NCBI GenBank assembly: GCA_016291085.1
Contig: JAEEVW010000007.1
Span: forward strand, 1 to 64,000
DNA length: 64,000 nt
Reading direction: 5' to 3'
DNA from: Prevotella sp.
Lineage (GTDB): Bacteria; Bacteroidota; Bacteroidia; Bacteroidales; Bacteroidaceae
The translations under genes were made by a program, and so were the position numbers. Positions 34,095 to 42,453 of the stretch are shown one piece after another. Numbering within the stretch: position 1 is the first letter of the stretch; every line of letters starts with the position of its first letter. Below the pieces are notes generated by a model. The model was not told the origin of the DNA and made no database searches. It saw only the letters and a program-made list of their open reading frames with translations.

Positions 34095-36311
34095 TTATTT
34101 CAGAATGACCTTTTTGCCGTTCACGATATACAGCCCTCTGGTGGGATTGACCACGCGTTCCCCGTTCAGATTATAGTACGCGCCTCTTACATCTTCCATC
34201 TTACTTCTTACATCAGCAATTCCCGTTGTCCCCTTCGGAACCAGTTTGATGAGCATCACGATGCTCTCTGCCGAGCCCTTGGTGATTACATACTGCGTAC
34301 CAGCCGTGATAGCGATGGGGTCCAGCTCGTAGTAAGCACCCTCGGTATTCTCGGTACCGCTGACGGTGGTCTCCTCGCCGTTAATCTTTACATCGCGACC
34401 CGACTTGGCTGTAGCCAGTACGATGGTCATGTTATAATCCTTTGTCGGAGTGAAGGTAATGGAACCCTTGCTGTCCAGCTTGACACCTTTTTTATAATAG
34501 GTACCTTCATAAGTAATCTTACCATCACCATAGTTACCACCCACGGTAAACATGCTGTGCGAGGGTGATCCGTTGAACGAAGCCAGGATGGTACCCTCGG
34601 TATCGCCACCGGGTTCGTCACCACCTCCAGGCTCATCGCCACCTCCGGGCTCGTCACCACCACCGCTACCGCTGCCACTCTCTTCGCCAAAGAATCCGAC
34701 CAGCGACGACTTGTAACTGTCGAGCTTGTCGCCCAGTGCCGTGTCGTAGGCAGAGTCGGTATCGTCGTTGCCCACATTGTCAGCGAAGGTATAGGTGAAG
34801 TCGCCGTGATTCAAGCGGCCTGCACCATAGTAACCCGTCACGAGGGCAGGAACATCAGCGGCAGCAACGGCCGTATAGCTATACATCAGCGAGGCGTTGG
34901 TGTCGAAGTTATTATAGGTTGTACCACCTACCCGTGTCTTTTCCGTCTCGGGCACCTGCTCGTCGCGACTGTCAGTCTCATAGGCATCGTAACCCGTCGT
35001 AGCGGGATTCTTCTGGGTGTAATACTTGAAGTTAGTGGCTGTCTTGTCGAAATAGTTGCCGTAAGCCTTGATCATACCGCCGTTCTCGCCCGAGAACGTG
35101 CCGCTACCCTGGGCGTCGGTACCCTGCTGAGAGGCCAGGATGGGTTTCTTAGTCTTCAGGAAGTAGTTGTTCTCTACGAACACGCTGGCGCCCGATGTGG
35201 CACCCACGCCGTATTTCGCCACGTTGTCAAAGTAGTTGTTCCACACGTGTACACTCATGGTACGGACACGGGGATGACGAGAGTCGCTGTGGTCGAACCA
35301 GTTGTGGTCGTACGAGATGTAGTTAGGGCCGCTCTCCGACTTCATACCGAACATGTTCGACTTGCCGGTATCCCAGAAGCGGTTGTACGAAACGGTGACA
35401 TATTTCGAGTCGCTCTTCACGTCGGTGGCTCCGTCGCCCTTGGCGTGGTCGCCGCTGCCGTGCTTGCCATAGAACTGATCGGTATGGTGAATCCAGATGT
35501 TCGAATTGTCGGTATCGAGCGAGATGCCATCGTCCATACAGCGCATGATGCCGAAGTTGCGGAACTCTACGCCCTTGGAGTTGCGTACTAAGAAGCCAAA
35601 GCCCTTGATGGTTGCATCGTCGCCAATACCTTCGAAGGTCATATTCAGTTCAGAGTCAGCTTTCCTGCCTTTCACCTGAATACCTTCCTCGCTACTGCCA
35701 ATAGCATCTAGATCGTCCTTGGTGACCAGTCCGACAAAACGGAAGTCGATAGGTGTTGTGTCGCAGCCCTTTTCGTAGGCTGTGATAATGGCTTGCAGAC
35801 CTGTACATTCGGTTGTATTACCCTTGGTGTCTGTAATGACGGTTGTGCTGATGGTCTTTGCCGTATTCTTCGTCACGTAGAACACCTTGGCTCCCGCCTT
35901 CAGCGTACCGTCGTTCTTGTAGGCTCCAGGGGCATAGCCGCCCATGAATGCAAAGCCCTCACGGCTGTAGTTGTTCACCGTCAGGTCCGTTGCTTCTCCA
36001 GCCTGACCAGCCAGTTCCGTACCCTCGGCATTGACGGGCACAATCTTCATGTCGTAGCTTCCAGCCTGCAGGCCCACCATATCGGCCCGTCCGTAGCTGC
36101 CATAGTTGCGCACTAGCTGGTCGTCCATCTTGGTATAGTCGGCAAACTGCCCACCTTTAATATACGCGTGATAGCCCTTGGCGCCTTCTATCAGGCCGAA
36201 CTTCACATAGGCCGACTCCAGCCATCCATTGGCTTCAGTAATCTGAACAGCCTGGGCATTACCCAGCAATGCCAGACAGGAAAACAATCCCAGAAATAGT
36301 AGTTTTTTCAT
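34095..36311 (-). CDS. PL1 pectate lyase with sorting tail
   Basis: A 738-residue secreted lyase. Start MKKLLFLGLFSCLALLGNA at 36311, because upstream codons overlap the promoter. A fibronectin-like region (about 20-120) precedes the right-handed beta-helix (about 125-530). Calcium-site and catalytic segments: MDDGISLDTDNSNIWIHH, GDGATDVKSDSKYVTVSYN and DSRHPRVR. A GGGDEP repeat linker (about 555-575) leads to a beta domain and the tail YYNLNGERV...GLYIVNGKKVILK. Cleaves polygalacturonan. A heptamer array (34184-34214) encodes the linker just before the tail. Confidence 0.92.
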   Translation of the reverse strand: MKKLLFLGLFSCLALLGNAQAVQITEANGWLESAYVKFGLIEGAKGYHAYIKGGQFADYTKMDDQLVRNYGSYGRADMVGLQAGSYDMKIVPVNAEGTELAGQAGEATDLTVNNYSREGFAFMGGYAPGAYKNDGTLKAGAKVFYVTKNTAKTISTTVITDTKGNTTECTGLQAIITAYEKGCDTTPIDFRFVGLVTKDDLDAIGSSEEGIQVKGRKADSELNMTFEGIGDDATIKGFGFLVRNSKGVEFRNFGIMRCMDDGISLDTDNSNIWIHHTDQFYGKHGSGDHAKGDGATDVKSDSKYVTVSYNRFWDTGKSNMFGMKSESGPNYISYDHNWFDHSDSRHPRVRTMSVHVWNNYFDNVAKYGVGATSGASVFVENNYFLKTKKPILASQQGTDAQGSGTFSGENGGMIKAYGNYFDKTATNFKYYTQKNPATTGYDAYETDSRDEQVPETEKTRVGGTTYNNFDTNASLMYSYTAVAAADVPALVTGYYGAGRLNHGDFTYTFADNVGNDDTDSAYDTALGDKLDSYKSSLVGFFGEESGSGSGGGDEPGGGDEPGGGDEPGGDTEGTILASFNGSPSHSMFTVGGNYGDGKITYEGTYYKKGVKLDSKGSITFTPTKDYNMTIVLATAKSGRDVKINGEETTVSGTENTEGAYYELDPIAITAGTQYVITKGSAESIVMLIKLVPKGTTGIADVRSKMEDVRGAYYNLNGERVVNPTRGLYIVNGKKVILK
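34184..34214. repeat. in-frame heptamer array in the pectate lyase tail linker
   Basis: On the coding strand GATGTAA, GAAGTAA, GATGGAA, GATGTAA, GAG run in phase and encode DVRSKMEDVR directly before the secretion tail. The same unit occurs at 59042-59081. Confidence 0.8.
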
Positions 36312-36355
36312 CTTTTGTGCTTGTTTTGTTTCAATTAGTTTCCGATTTTCGTGTG

Positions 36356-36420
36356 CAAAGTTACGACAAAAATATGGGATTTCCATACATCATTCGCCGG
36401 AAATCCCACGTAAACGTTTA
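36356..36420 (-). promoter_or_regulatory. pectate lyase promoter with two candidate operators
   Basis: A TAACTTTG -7 box (36356-36363) is followed upstream by a perfect 10-bp inverted repeat TGGGATTTCC (36375-36384) / GGAAATCCCA (36399-36408) and a perfect palindrome TAAACGTTTA (36411-36420), similar in form to LacI-family operators. Confidence 0.5.
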
Positions 36421-36542
36421 AATGGGTGTCACTTCAACGTCTTTTCACTGACAGCCCCATAATCCACGAATATTATGTGGTGCAAAGTAAAAAAGTATTA
36501 TGATTGGATAACTGAGTGTCATATTATTTCCTGAATATGTCG

Positions 36543-36550
36543 TAACTTTG
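36543..36550 (+). promoter_or_regulatory. -7 box of the unknown secreted protein gene
   Basis: TAACTTTG, 59 bp upstream of the start; diverges from the pectate lyase promoter. Confidence 0.45.
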
Positions 36551-36609
36551 CACCGAGATTACAAAACAAAACTATTTTTCGATAATTATTAACTTAATTT
36601 TTCAAGCGT

Positions 36610-37545
36610 ATGAAAAAGTTATTTACTTTGGTTATGATGGCTCTCGTGGCCGTTGGTGTTAATGCCCAGACTCGCACGACGGTGTGGGAAGGTGAGAAGG
36701 CAATGGATAGCTCTTGGCCCTATATTCCCGTGAAGGTTGCCGACCTGGGAGCGGTGAAGGAAGGCGATGCGCTGATTATTACGGTGTCTAAGGCCGACAA
36801 CAGCATCAATACAGGCTGGCAGTGGGGGCCACAGGTGTTTGTCAACCTCGACTATAACAATTTCCTGCCTACCAAGAGTCTGGAAAACGGTGCCACGAAT
36901 GTAGAGGTGAAATATTCGTATAGCGCTGAAGACGCAGCCAAAATTCTTGCTGGCAATGAGCTGGAGATTCAGGGAATGAATGTGGTGATTACTAAAATCG
37001 AGTCCCTGATTAACGAGGCTGTGGAATATGAAGAGACGGGTACTACCCTCGAAATGGATCAGTACGGACAGGTTTACAAGGACCAGCTGGCTGATTTCTC
37101 TGGCAGAGACAAGCTCGTGTTCAACTATAAGGTTGAAGGTAGCACAGACTACGAAGAGGGCGGCGCAACACAGAGTGTCATTGGCTGGGGCATTGGCAGC
37201 ATCAAGAGCCTTGGAGGTAATGTTGAGGTGTCACAACTGTCAGTAAAAGGTATCGGCGAGTTCTCTGTACAGTTCACTATGGACGAGCTGCAGGCAGCCA
37301 TCGAAGACACAAACACAGCTTATAACACCAACGGTATTGCATTCAGCGTGTGGAGTGCCAAGAATGCAACAGGCTCTCGTGTAAGCATTGTTGCCTATAA
37401 AGTCAAGGGTACCTCCACTGGCATTGACAATGTTCAAAGTTCAAAGTTAAATGTTCAAAGTTATTATAACCTCGCAGGTCAGAAGGTCGACGCTTCTTAC
37501 AAAGGCGTTGTCATCATGAACGGTAAAAAGGTCGTGATTAAGTGA
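36610..37545 (+). CDS. secreted protein of unknown function with two beta-rich regions and sorting tail
   Basis: A 311-residue protein not recognised as an enzyme. Signal peptide ends at AVGVNAQ. Region one (about 20-130) begins TVWEGEKAMDSSW and contains WGPQVFVNLDY, reminiscent of carbohydrate-binding beta sandwiches in Prevotella hydrolases. Region two (about 135-275) is another beta-rich domain. A TGID linker is followed by a heptamer-encoded segment and the tail YYNLAGQKV...GVVIMNGKKVVIK. Divergent from the pectate lyase. A stand-alone surface glycan-binding protein is a reasonable guess, not shown. Confidence 0.7.
   Translation: MKKLFTLVMMALVAVGVNAQTRTTVWEGEKAMDSSWPYIPVKVADLGAVKEGDALIITVSKADNSINTGWQWGPQVFVNLDYNNFLPTKSLENGATNVEVKYSYSAEDAAKILAGNELEIQGMNVVITKIESLINEAVEYEETGTTLEMDQYGQVYKDQLADFSGRDKLVFNYKVEGSTDYEEGGATQSVIGWGIGSIKSLGGNVEVSQLSVKGIGEFSVQFTMDELQAAIEDTNTAYNTNGIAFSVWSAKNATGSRVSIVAYKVKGTSTGIDNVQSSKLNVQSYYNLAGQKVDASYKGVVIMNGKKVVIK
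37431..37462. repeat. in-frame heptamer array in tail linker
   Basis: TGTTCAA, AGTTCAA, AGTTAAA, TGTTCAA, AGTT in phase encode NVQSSKLNVQS before the tail. It shares the AGTTCAA unit with 28105-28136. Confidence 0.85.
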
Positions 37546-37594
37546 GAGAAGAACCAAGCTTGCTGTGGAACTTCCGCAATCATTAAAACAACTA

Positions 37595-37631
37595 TGAAGC
37601 GCGTGGCAAAACAAGCACGCGCTTCATTTTA
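37595..37631 (+). terminator. terminator after the unknown secreted protein gene
   Basis: TGAAGCGCGT and ACGCGCTTCA pair perfectly around a 12-nt loop, followed by TTTT. Confidence 0.75.
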
Positions 37632-38235
37632 CTGCAACATGACCACTTTTCATTGATTACCAATCATAATCCTCCACTTAGCCGTCAAACTCCACGTTCG
37701 TCTGCAGTCCTACCTCCTACCTAAATCTTTGGGAGGGCCTTTGCATAAAGGAGGTTCGGCGAGGTAGGTGTTACGACAACACCTACCTCATCGGAATACC
37801 TTTGCAGATAGGCTATTCCCTAAATACAGGTAGGAGGTGAGGTGTTTCACGCAACACGGCTTCTCGTTGCCAGAGAAACGGCTTCTCGCTCATAGCAACA
37901 CAGCCTCTCACTCCTAGCAATCGCTAAGCATGCTCGGAGCTTGCACCCCGTCCGATTACTCCGGACTGCCAGTCCGCAAGGATGGACTCAAGCTTATTCT
38001 GACGTGATTTATGGACGGAGCGGAGACAATCTCCGGACGGAGCAGAGACAATCTCCGGACGGAGCATAGAAATTCTCCGCCCGGAGCATAAAACGGGTCA
38101 GTGCTGACGACGGAATCCTTAGTAAATGACCACAAGACCAAAATCACAAAACAGATCATGAGAACCAACCCCAGATAACTGAAGCCGTCTTGCTATTGCT
38201 GAGCCGCCGTCCTGGCAGCACGAACCTCCGTCCTC
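37632..38235. other. 600-bp non-coding stretch rich in inverted and direct repeats
   Basis: No credible gene. It holds a perfect 12-bp hairpin GAGGTAGGTGTT/AACACCTACCTC (37761-37789, 5-nt loop, no T run), flanking copies of CCTACCTCCTACCT and its complement near 37709 and 37828, a TACCTTTG box at 37797-37804 inside the structure, CGGCTTCTCG-like repeats near 37857-37910, and a 22-bp tandem repeat (38013-38100). It could be a structured RNA or a decayed mobile repeat. Confidence 0.5.
38013..38100. repeat. 22-bp tandem repeat, about four units
   Basis: Three close copies of GGACGGAGCGGAGACAATCT plus CC (38013-38034, 38035-38056, 38057-38078) and a degenerate fourth. No coding capacity. Confidence 0.8.
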
Positions 38236-38302
38236 AAAAATCCTCCGCCATGATTTCTCTGATAATCAGATACTTACACCTATGGCGGAGGATTTTTTCG
38301 TT
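38236..38302 (-). terminator. terminator of the BspA-like LRR gene
   Basis: A perfect 16-bp stem (AAAAATCCTCCGCCAT with ATGGCGGAGGATTTTT) and a 30-nt loop; T-rich on both sides, so likely bidirectional. Confidence 0.75.
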
Positions 38303-38317
38303 TTTTTTATTTTTTCT

Positions 38318-40471
38318 CTATTTCTTGATAATGACCTTTTTGCCGTTGAGAATATACATACCCTTTGAAGTAGCTTGATCGTAGACCTGTTGGCCCTTGA
38401 GGTTGTAAACCTTGCCATTCTGAGCACCGTCGATGGTGATGGCATTGATGCCGGACTCGATATTGAAGAACTCTTTCCAAACATTAGCGGTCTTGTAACT
38501 GTCAACACTTCCTGAAGGAACATACAATTTGCAGGCTTTTTTATCTGTTGTATTGAACACATTGTCTCCACATGTCGGAGGTGTGACAGCCTCACAAGTG
38601 ATGGAGTTGAGTGACGAACAGCCGGAAAGTGCGAAGTTTCCGATTTTGGCCAGATTCTTGGAAAGCGAGATGGTTGTCAGGCCGCTATCCATGAATTCGT
38701 TGACGGGTAGTTCTGTGACATATTCGCCCACGACTGCCTCCTTCAAAGTCCTGATTCCGCTGAAGGCTCCGGCTCTATATCCTGCCCAGCCCGTCTCTGG
38801 ATGGTTGATGGGTCTGCCCACATAGACCTTTTCTAAGGGCCTTTCTGTGAAGTATCCTGAATTGCCTCCTTCTCCATGTGTCAAACGAAGTTCGTAGGGA
38901 CCGTCTTCTAAAGTGAGTTCCTTTAGGGAGGAGCAGGCTGTAAACGCGGCAAGGCCTAATGATCCGACGCTGGCAGGAATGGTCAGGCTCTTAATACTCT
39001 CGCATGTTCCGAATGCATATTCATCGATCATTGTGAGGGTTGATGGGAAGGTAATGCTCTCCAATTCCTTGCAGAACTCAAAAGCCCTTATTCCTATGGT
39101 AGTAAGTCCTTCTGGCAGATTGATGGTCTTCAGTTTCTCGCATCTGTAGAAGGCTTTTTCTGCCAAAGATGTGATAGTTCCATTTATTGTGACCTTTTTG
39201 AGAGAAGAACATAAGATAAACTCAAAGGGTTGGATTTCTGTGACATTCTCGCCGAATGTTACCTCTTCCAGCGTCGTACAACGTCCAAAAGCACTCAAAT
39301 CATAGTAGGTGTACCATCCCCAGTCCTTCTGTTTGGGATAACGATAAGGTCGTCCGATATAAACGGATTTGACGGGTTGGAAACTAAACATGCCTGATTC
39401 TGCCGAAGAACTTCCAACGCCTAGTTTCAGGACATTCGTACCATCTTCAAAGACCACTTTCTCCAATGCTGAACAGCCATCGAAAGCTGTGTTGTAGATG
39501 GTGTCGACGCTGGCGGGAATGATAATTTCCTTCAAAGCCGTACAGCCGTTGAAAGCGGAATATTCTATCTGCTTGAGGGTCTTAGGGAGTTTTACCGACG
39601 GTATGTCCGTACATTGGTCAAAGGCATATTCTCTGATACCAGTTACCGTGTATCCGTTGTAAGTTTCAGGAATTACAATGTCACCGTTATAGCCGCCTTT
39701 AATTCGCTCCCAAGTGCCATCAGGATATTCCTTGATGCGGTAGGACACCTTTGCCGTCTTCGTGGCATCGTCAAGGACGTATTCCAAACCAGATGTTCCC
39801 TCTGATGGGTCGTCGTCGCCACCGGAAGATCCCTTCGGCTCATAGGTGACATCGTCAATCATGAGCCCAAAGATGTCGTATGAGATATGGCGAATAGCGA
39901 AATACTTAGCGCCTGCGGGCAGACTGACGCTTACCTCCTGCCAATCCTCACCCGTAATCTCACGTGTTGACCCGACAATGAGAAAACTGGTTGGATCATT
40001 ATTGGTAGAAGAGGCCAATACCTCATATTTTTCATTACCATATTGTGTCGTCAATTGTCTGGCATAGAAAGTAATGGTCTGTGCTTCGCCCGACAGTTCT
40101 GGAGAGATGAGCCAGTGATCGGTAGTGGCAGGAACATGATTTTCAACAGGAACAATAGACATCATGCATTGATGTCCACTATGTGATTTGCCATCTCCAT
40201 GTACAGGATTTGTTTTGGCACGGTTAAATACCATCCATGCAGAAGGCTCATATTTATTCTCATATTCAATATCCGTGAGACCATAAACCTTCATACCATT
40301 TCCATCGTACAATGTCCATTCGCCAAAGGCACCTGTATGCTGTGTGGCAGTGATGCCTCCAAGTCCAAATGCCGGGAATACGGATTCATCATCAAACGTC
40401 TCGGTCACGGCTCCAAGTGTTCCAATAGTAATTGATACTTGGATACATAAGAAAGTAATCAGTCTTTTCAT
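38318..40471 (-). CDS. BspA-like leucine-rich-repeat surface protein with cleaved-adhesin domain and sorting tail
   Basis: A 717-residue secreted protein. After the signal peptide, residues about 20-210 resemble a cleaved-adhesin/choice-of-anchor J domain (HWLISPELSGEAQTITFYARQ, LMIDDVTYEP). Residues about 240-650 are LRR_5 repeats (IPASVDTIYNTAFDGCSALEKV type) interrupted by inserts ending YIGRPYRYP and YVGRPINHP. Tail: YNLKGQQV...GMYILNGKKVIIKK. A role in host, particle or cell adhesion is usual for BspA-like proteins. Its promoter carries the same three-part operator as the adjacent Kelch-AraC regulator, so regulation by that protein is very likely. Confidence 0.88.
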   Translation of the reverse strand: MKRLITFLCIQVSITIGTLGAVTETFDDESVFPAFGLGGITATQHTGAFGEWTLYDGNGMKVYGLTDIEYENKYEPSAWMVFNRAKTNPVHGDGKSHSGHQCMMSIVPVENHVPATTDHWLISPELSGEAQTITFYARQLTTQYGNEKYEVLASSTNNDPTSFLIVGSTREITGEDWQEVSVSLPAGAKYFAIRHISYDIFGLMIDDVTYEPKGSSGGDDDPSEGTSGLEYVLDDATKTAKVSYRIKEYPDGTWERIKGGYNGDIVIPETYNGYTVTGIREYAFDQCTDIPSVKLPKTLKQIEYSAFNGCTALKEIIIPASVDTIYNTAFDGCSALEKVVFEDGTNVLKLGVGSSSAESGMFSFQPVKSVYIGRPYRYPKQKDWGWYTYYDLSAFGRCTTLEEVTFGENVTEIQPFEFILCSSLKKVTINGTITSLAEKAFYRCEKLKTINLPEGLTTIGIRAFEFCKELESITFPSTLTMIDEYAFGTCESIKSLTIPASVGSLGLAAFTACSSLKELTLEDGPYELRLTHGEGGNSGYFTERPLEKVYVGRPINHPETGWAGYRAGAFSGIRTLKEAVVGEYVTELPVNEFMDSGLTTISLSKNLAKIGNFALSGCSSLNSITCEAVTPPTCGDNVFNTTDKKACKLYVPSGSVDSYKTANVWKEFFNIESGINAITIDGAQNGKVYNLKGQQVYDQATSKGMYILNGKKVIIKK

Positions 40472-40503
40472 AAATCTTTGTTTTTAAGTTAATAACTCTG
40501 TGG

Positions 40504-40511
40504 CAAAGATA
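40504..40511 (-). promoter_or_regulatory. -7 box of the LRR gene
   Basis: TATCTTTG on the minus strand, 32 bp upstream of the start. The -33 position is occupied by the proximal operator repeat. Confidence 0.65.
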
Positions 40512-40531
40512 AGGAAAAGGACAGAAAAGTG

Positions 40532-40578
40532 GACTAACAATTTATAGGAATCGACTAACAACTTACATTTTGTCAGTC
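40532..40578 (-). promoter_or_regulatory. three-part operator upstream of the LRR gene
   Basis: GACTAACAA at 40532-40540 and 40553-40561 (21 bp start to start), then the inverted TTGTCAGTC at 40570-40578 (8-bp gap). The proximal repeat ends 20 bp from the -7 box. An identical layout occurs at 42346-42392. Confidence 0.75.
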
Positions 40579-42302
40579 GATTCTTGTTTTTTCCATTCTG
40601 ACGGGGTCATCCCGATGCGAGCCTTGAAGGCACGGAAGAAGGTCTGCTCATGGCCAAAGCCTACCTCGTAGTAGATGGAGCTGACTTTCTTGTCGGGTAC
40701 TTCGAGGAGCAGGCGCTTGGCATATTCAATGCGATAGTCGTTGACAAACTGGTTGAACGAATTTCCTTGGCTATTGATGGCTGCCGATACGACATTAGGA
40801 TGGACACCCAGTTGGGATGCGACATCCTGTATCTTCAGGTCGCTGTTCAAATAGAGTTTCTGCTCGTCCATCAGCTGGCAGACACGTTTCATAAGTGCAA
40901 CCTTCTGTTGGTTGTCGTTCTCTTCTTCGACGACAGCTGCAGGGGTGGGTTTCTGTCGACGACTGTAGATGAGCCAACAAGCCAAACCGATAGTGAATAA
41001 GACAAGGAGAGCTACCAAAATCCATTGCCAGAGGCCGCTGCCCACACTAGCAGACTCCACAGGAGCATCACCCAGTCGGAAGACATATACCGTACTCAAT
41101 GGGGTGTAGTTGTCACGATATTTGCCGCCTGCCAGCACAACATCACCATTGGGGGTGACGGTGGGATTGTCGAAACCTCCCACGTCCATCTTGTCCGTAT
41201 AATATAAGGTAAGGGGAGCCTTACCCTTGCCTTGCAGCGCCTGAGCATAATCGATACGAAGCAAGTAGTGGCGCCGCACTATATTGGCTCCCTCCCATGT
41301 CTCGGCCTCGCTTCTACGGTCGTCACCTCTCAGATAGGCTCGTTGACGGGGCTTGTCAACGATGAGGCTGAGATAGCGGATTTCCTTGCCGTCAGGACCT
41401 TTCATGGGAATAGGACCAGCAGTAGGCAACAGCGAGAAATCGCCATTACGGCAGATGCCGATGGCTACTTGCCCTGTGCTGTCGGTCATAGGGAAGAGGT
41501 AACTATAGTCGTCTATCGTAGTGTCGCCTACCTCGTAGTCGGTGCTCTGGTGGGCTTCGTGTATCTTTAAAGGTTGCCAAGTTTCAAAAAGTGCAGGACG
41601 AAAAGCATTACCTTTCAGCTGGTCAACGCTATTGATATGCAGTGTGTCACCCTTAGTGCCGCCGATGCCGAAGATGACAGCATTGTCCTTGGCCGAGCGA
41701 AACACATAGGGGTTGAATAGGGGGATTGTGACGGCCTTGACAGAACTGTAATGCCCCTTGCCGTCGTATATCTCCATCGTATCGCGGTGAAACCAGTTGC
41801 CAGTGATGAGAACGCGACCTTCGCTGAGTTCCACGCCACATGCTGAAGCCCTGCGCACGTCAAGGCATCCGAATTCTGAAAAGCTGTGGGTCAACGGGTC
41901 ATAAACCTCCGTGCTGTGGAGTTGACCAATGCCTAATGGTTTCTCGAAACCGCCGCCAATGAGCAGTTTGCCGTTTGACATCGGTACAAGCAGTCCGGCA
42001 TCATGTGAATAGGCCATCTGCACCACATGCCAAGCCCCGTCGCTGTAGTATTCCAATGTCGGTGTGGGGACGAAAGCCGTCGTGTGACCACCCATGACCG
42101 TCAGTTCGCCATTCACAAAAACCGTGTGATGGCCACTGCGAGGAATATTAAGATCGGGCAGGCGCTCGGGTACTATTCTCTCTATTCTGTAACCATCCCT
42201 CACTTCGTTCTTAACATTTTGAGACGACGCTGACGACCCTGTCAAGGTCAACGACAACGTCAGAAGCATCATGATGTTTCTAGGATGATTAAAGTGGTAC
42301 AT
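40563..42302 (-). CDS. membrane-anchored Kelch-sensor AraC-family regulator
   Basis: A 579-residue one-component regulator. An N-terminal signal anchor (RNIMMLLTLSLTLTGSSAS) precedes about 400 periplasmic residues with Kelch/galactose-oxidase-like blades (HHTVFVNGELTVMGGHT, GKLLIGGGFEKP, NGDVVLAGGKY). One transmembrane helix (WILVALLVLFTIGLACWLIY) leads to an AraC double helix-turn-helix at the C-terminus (DLKIQDVASQLGVHPNVVSAA, SSIYYEVGFGHEQTFFRAFK). No kinase or receiver domain. ATG 42302 is used; ATG 42311 is equally possible, as the promoter lies at 42319-42326. It probably binds the operators before itself and the LRR gene. Confidence 0.87.
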   Translation of the reverse strand: MYHFNHPRNIMMLLTLSLTLTGSSASSQNVKNEVRDGYRIERIVPERLPDLNIPRSGHHTVFVNGELTVMGGHTTAFVPTPTLEYYSDGAWHVVQMAYSHDAGLLVPMSNGKLLIGGGFEKPLGIGQLHSTEVYDPLTHSFSEFGCLDVRRASACGVELSEGRVLITGNWFHRDTMEIYDGKGHYSSVKAVTIPLFNPYVFRSAKDNAVIFGIGGTKGDTLHINSVDQLKGNAFRPALFETWQPLKIHEAHQSTDYEVGDTTIDDYSYLFPMTDSTGQVAIGICRNGDFSLLPTAGPIPMKGPDGKEIRYLSLIVDKPRQRAYLRGDDRRSEAETWEGANIVRRHYLLRIDYAQALQGKGKAPLTLYYTDKMDVGGFDNPTVTPNGDVVLAGGKYRDNYTPLSTVYVFRLGDAPVESASVGSGLWQWILVALLVLFTIGLACWLIYSRRQKPTPAAVVEEENDNQQKVALMKRVCQLMDEQKLYLNSDLKIQDVASQLGVHPNVVSAAINSQGNSFNQFVNDYRIEYAKRLLLEVPDKKVSSIYYEVGFGHEQTFFRAFKARIGMTPSEWKKQESTDKM

Positions 42303-42318
42303 GATCGCCATAGTGCTG

Positions 42319-42326
42319 CAAAGGTA
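42319..42326 (-). promoter_or_regulatory. -7 box of the Kelch-AraC regulator
   Basis: TACCTTTG on the minus strand, within 20 bp of the likely start codon, implying a very short leader. Confidence 0.65.
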
Positions 42327-42345
42327 GGCAAAAAAGGGCAAACAG

Positions 42346-42392
42346 CACTAACAAATTACAAAAATCGACTAACAATCTGCAAATTGTTAGTC
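42346..42392 (-). promoter_or_regulatory. three-part operator upstream of the Kelch-AraC regulator
   Basis: CACTAACAA (42346-42354), GACTAACAA (42367-42375) and inverted TTGTTAGTC (42384-42392), with gaps of 12 and 8 bp exactly as at 40532-40578. The proximal repeat lies 19 bp from the -7 box. Confidence 0.75.
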
Positions 42393-42453
42393 AATTAAGT
42401 TATTGGACAGGCAAGTGATAGCCGATAGCCGGTCCATTTTAGAATCCTTGCGT

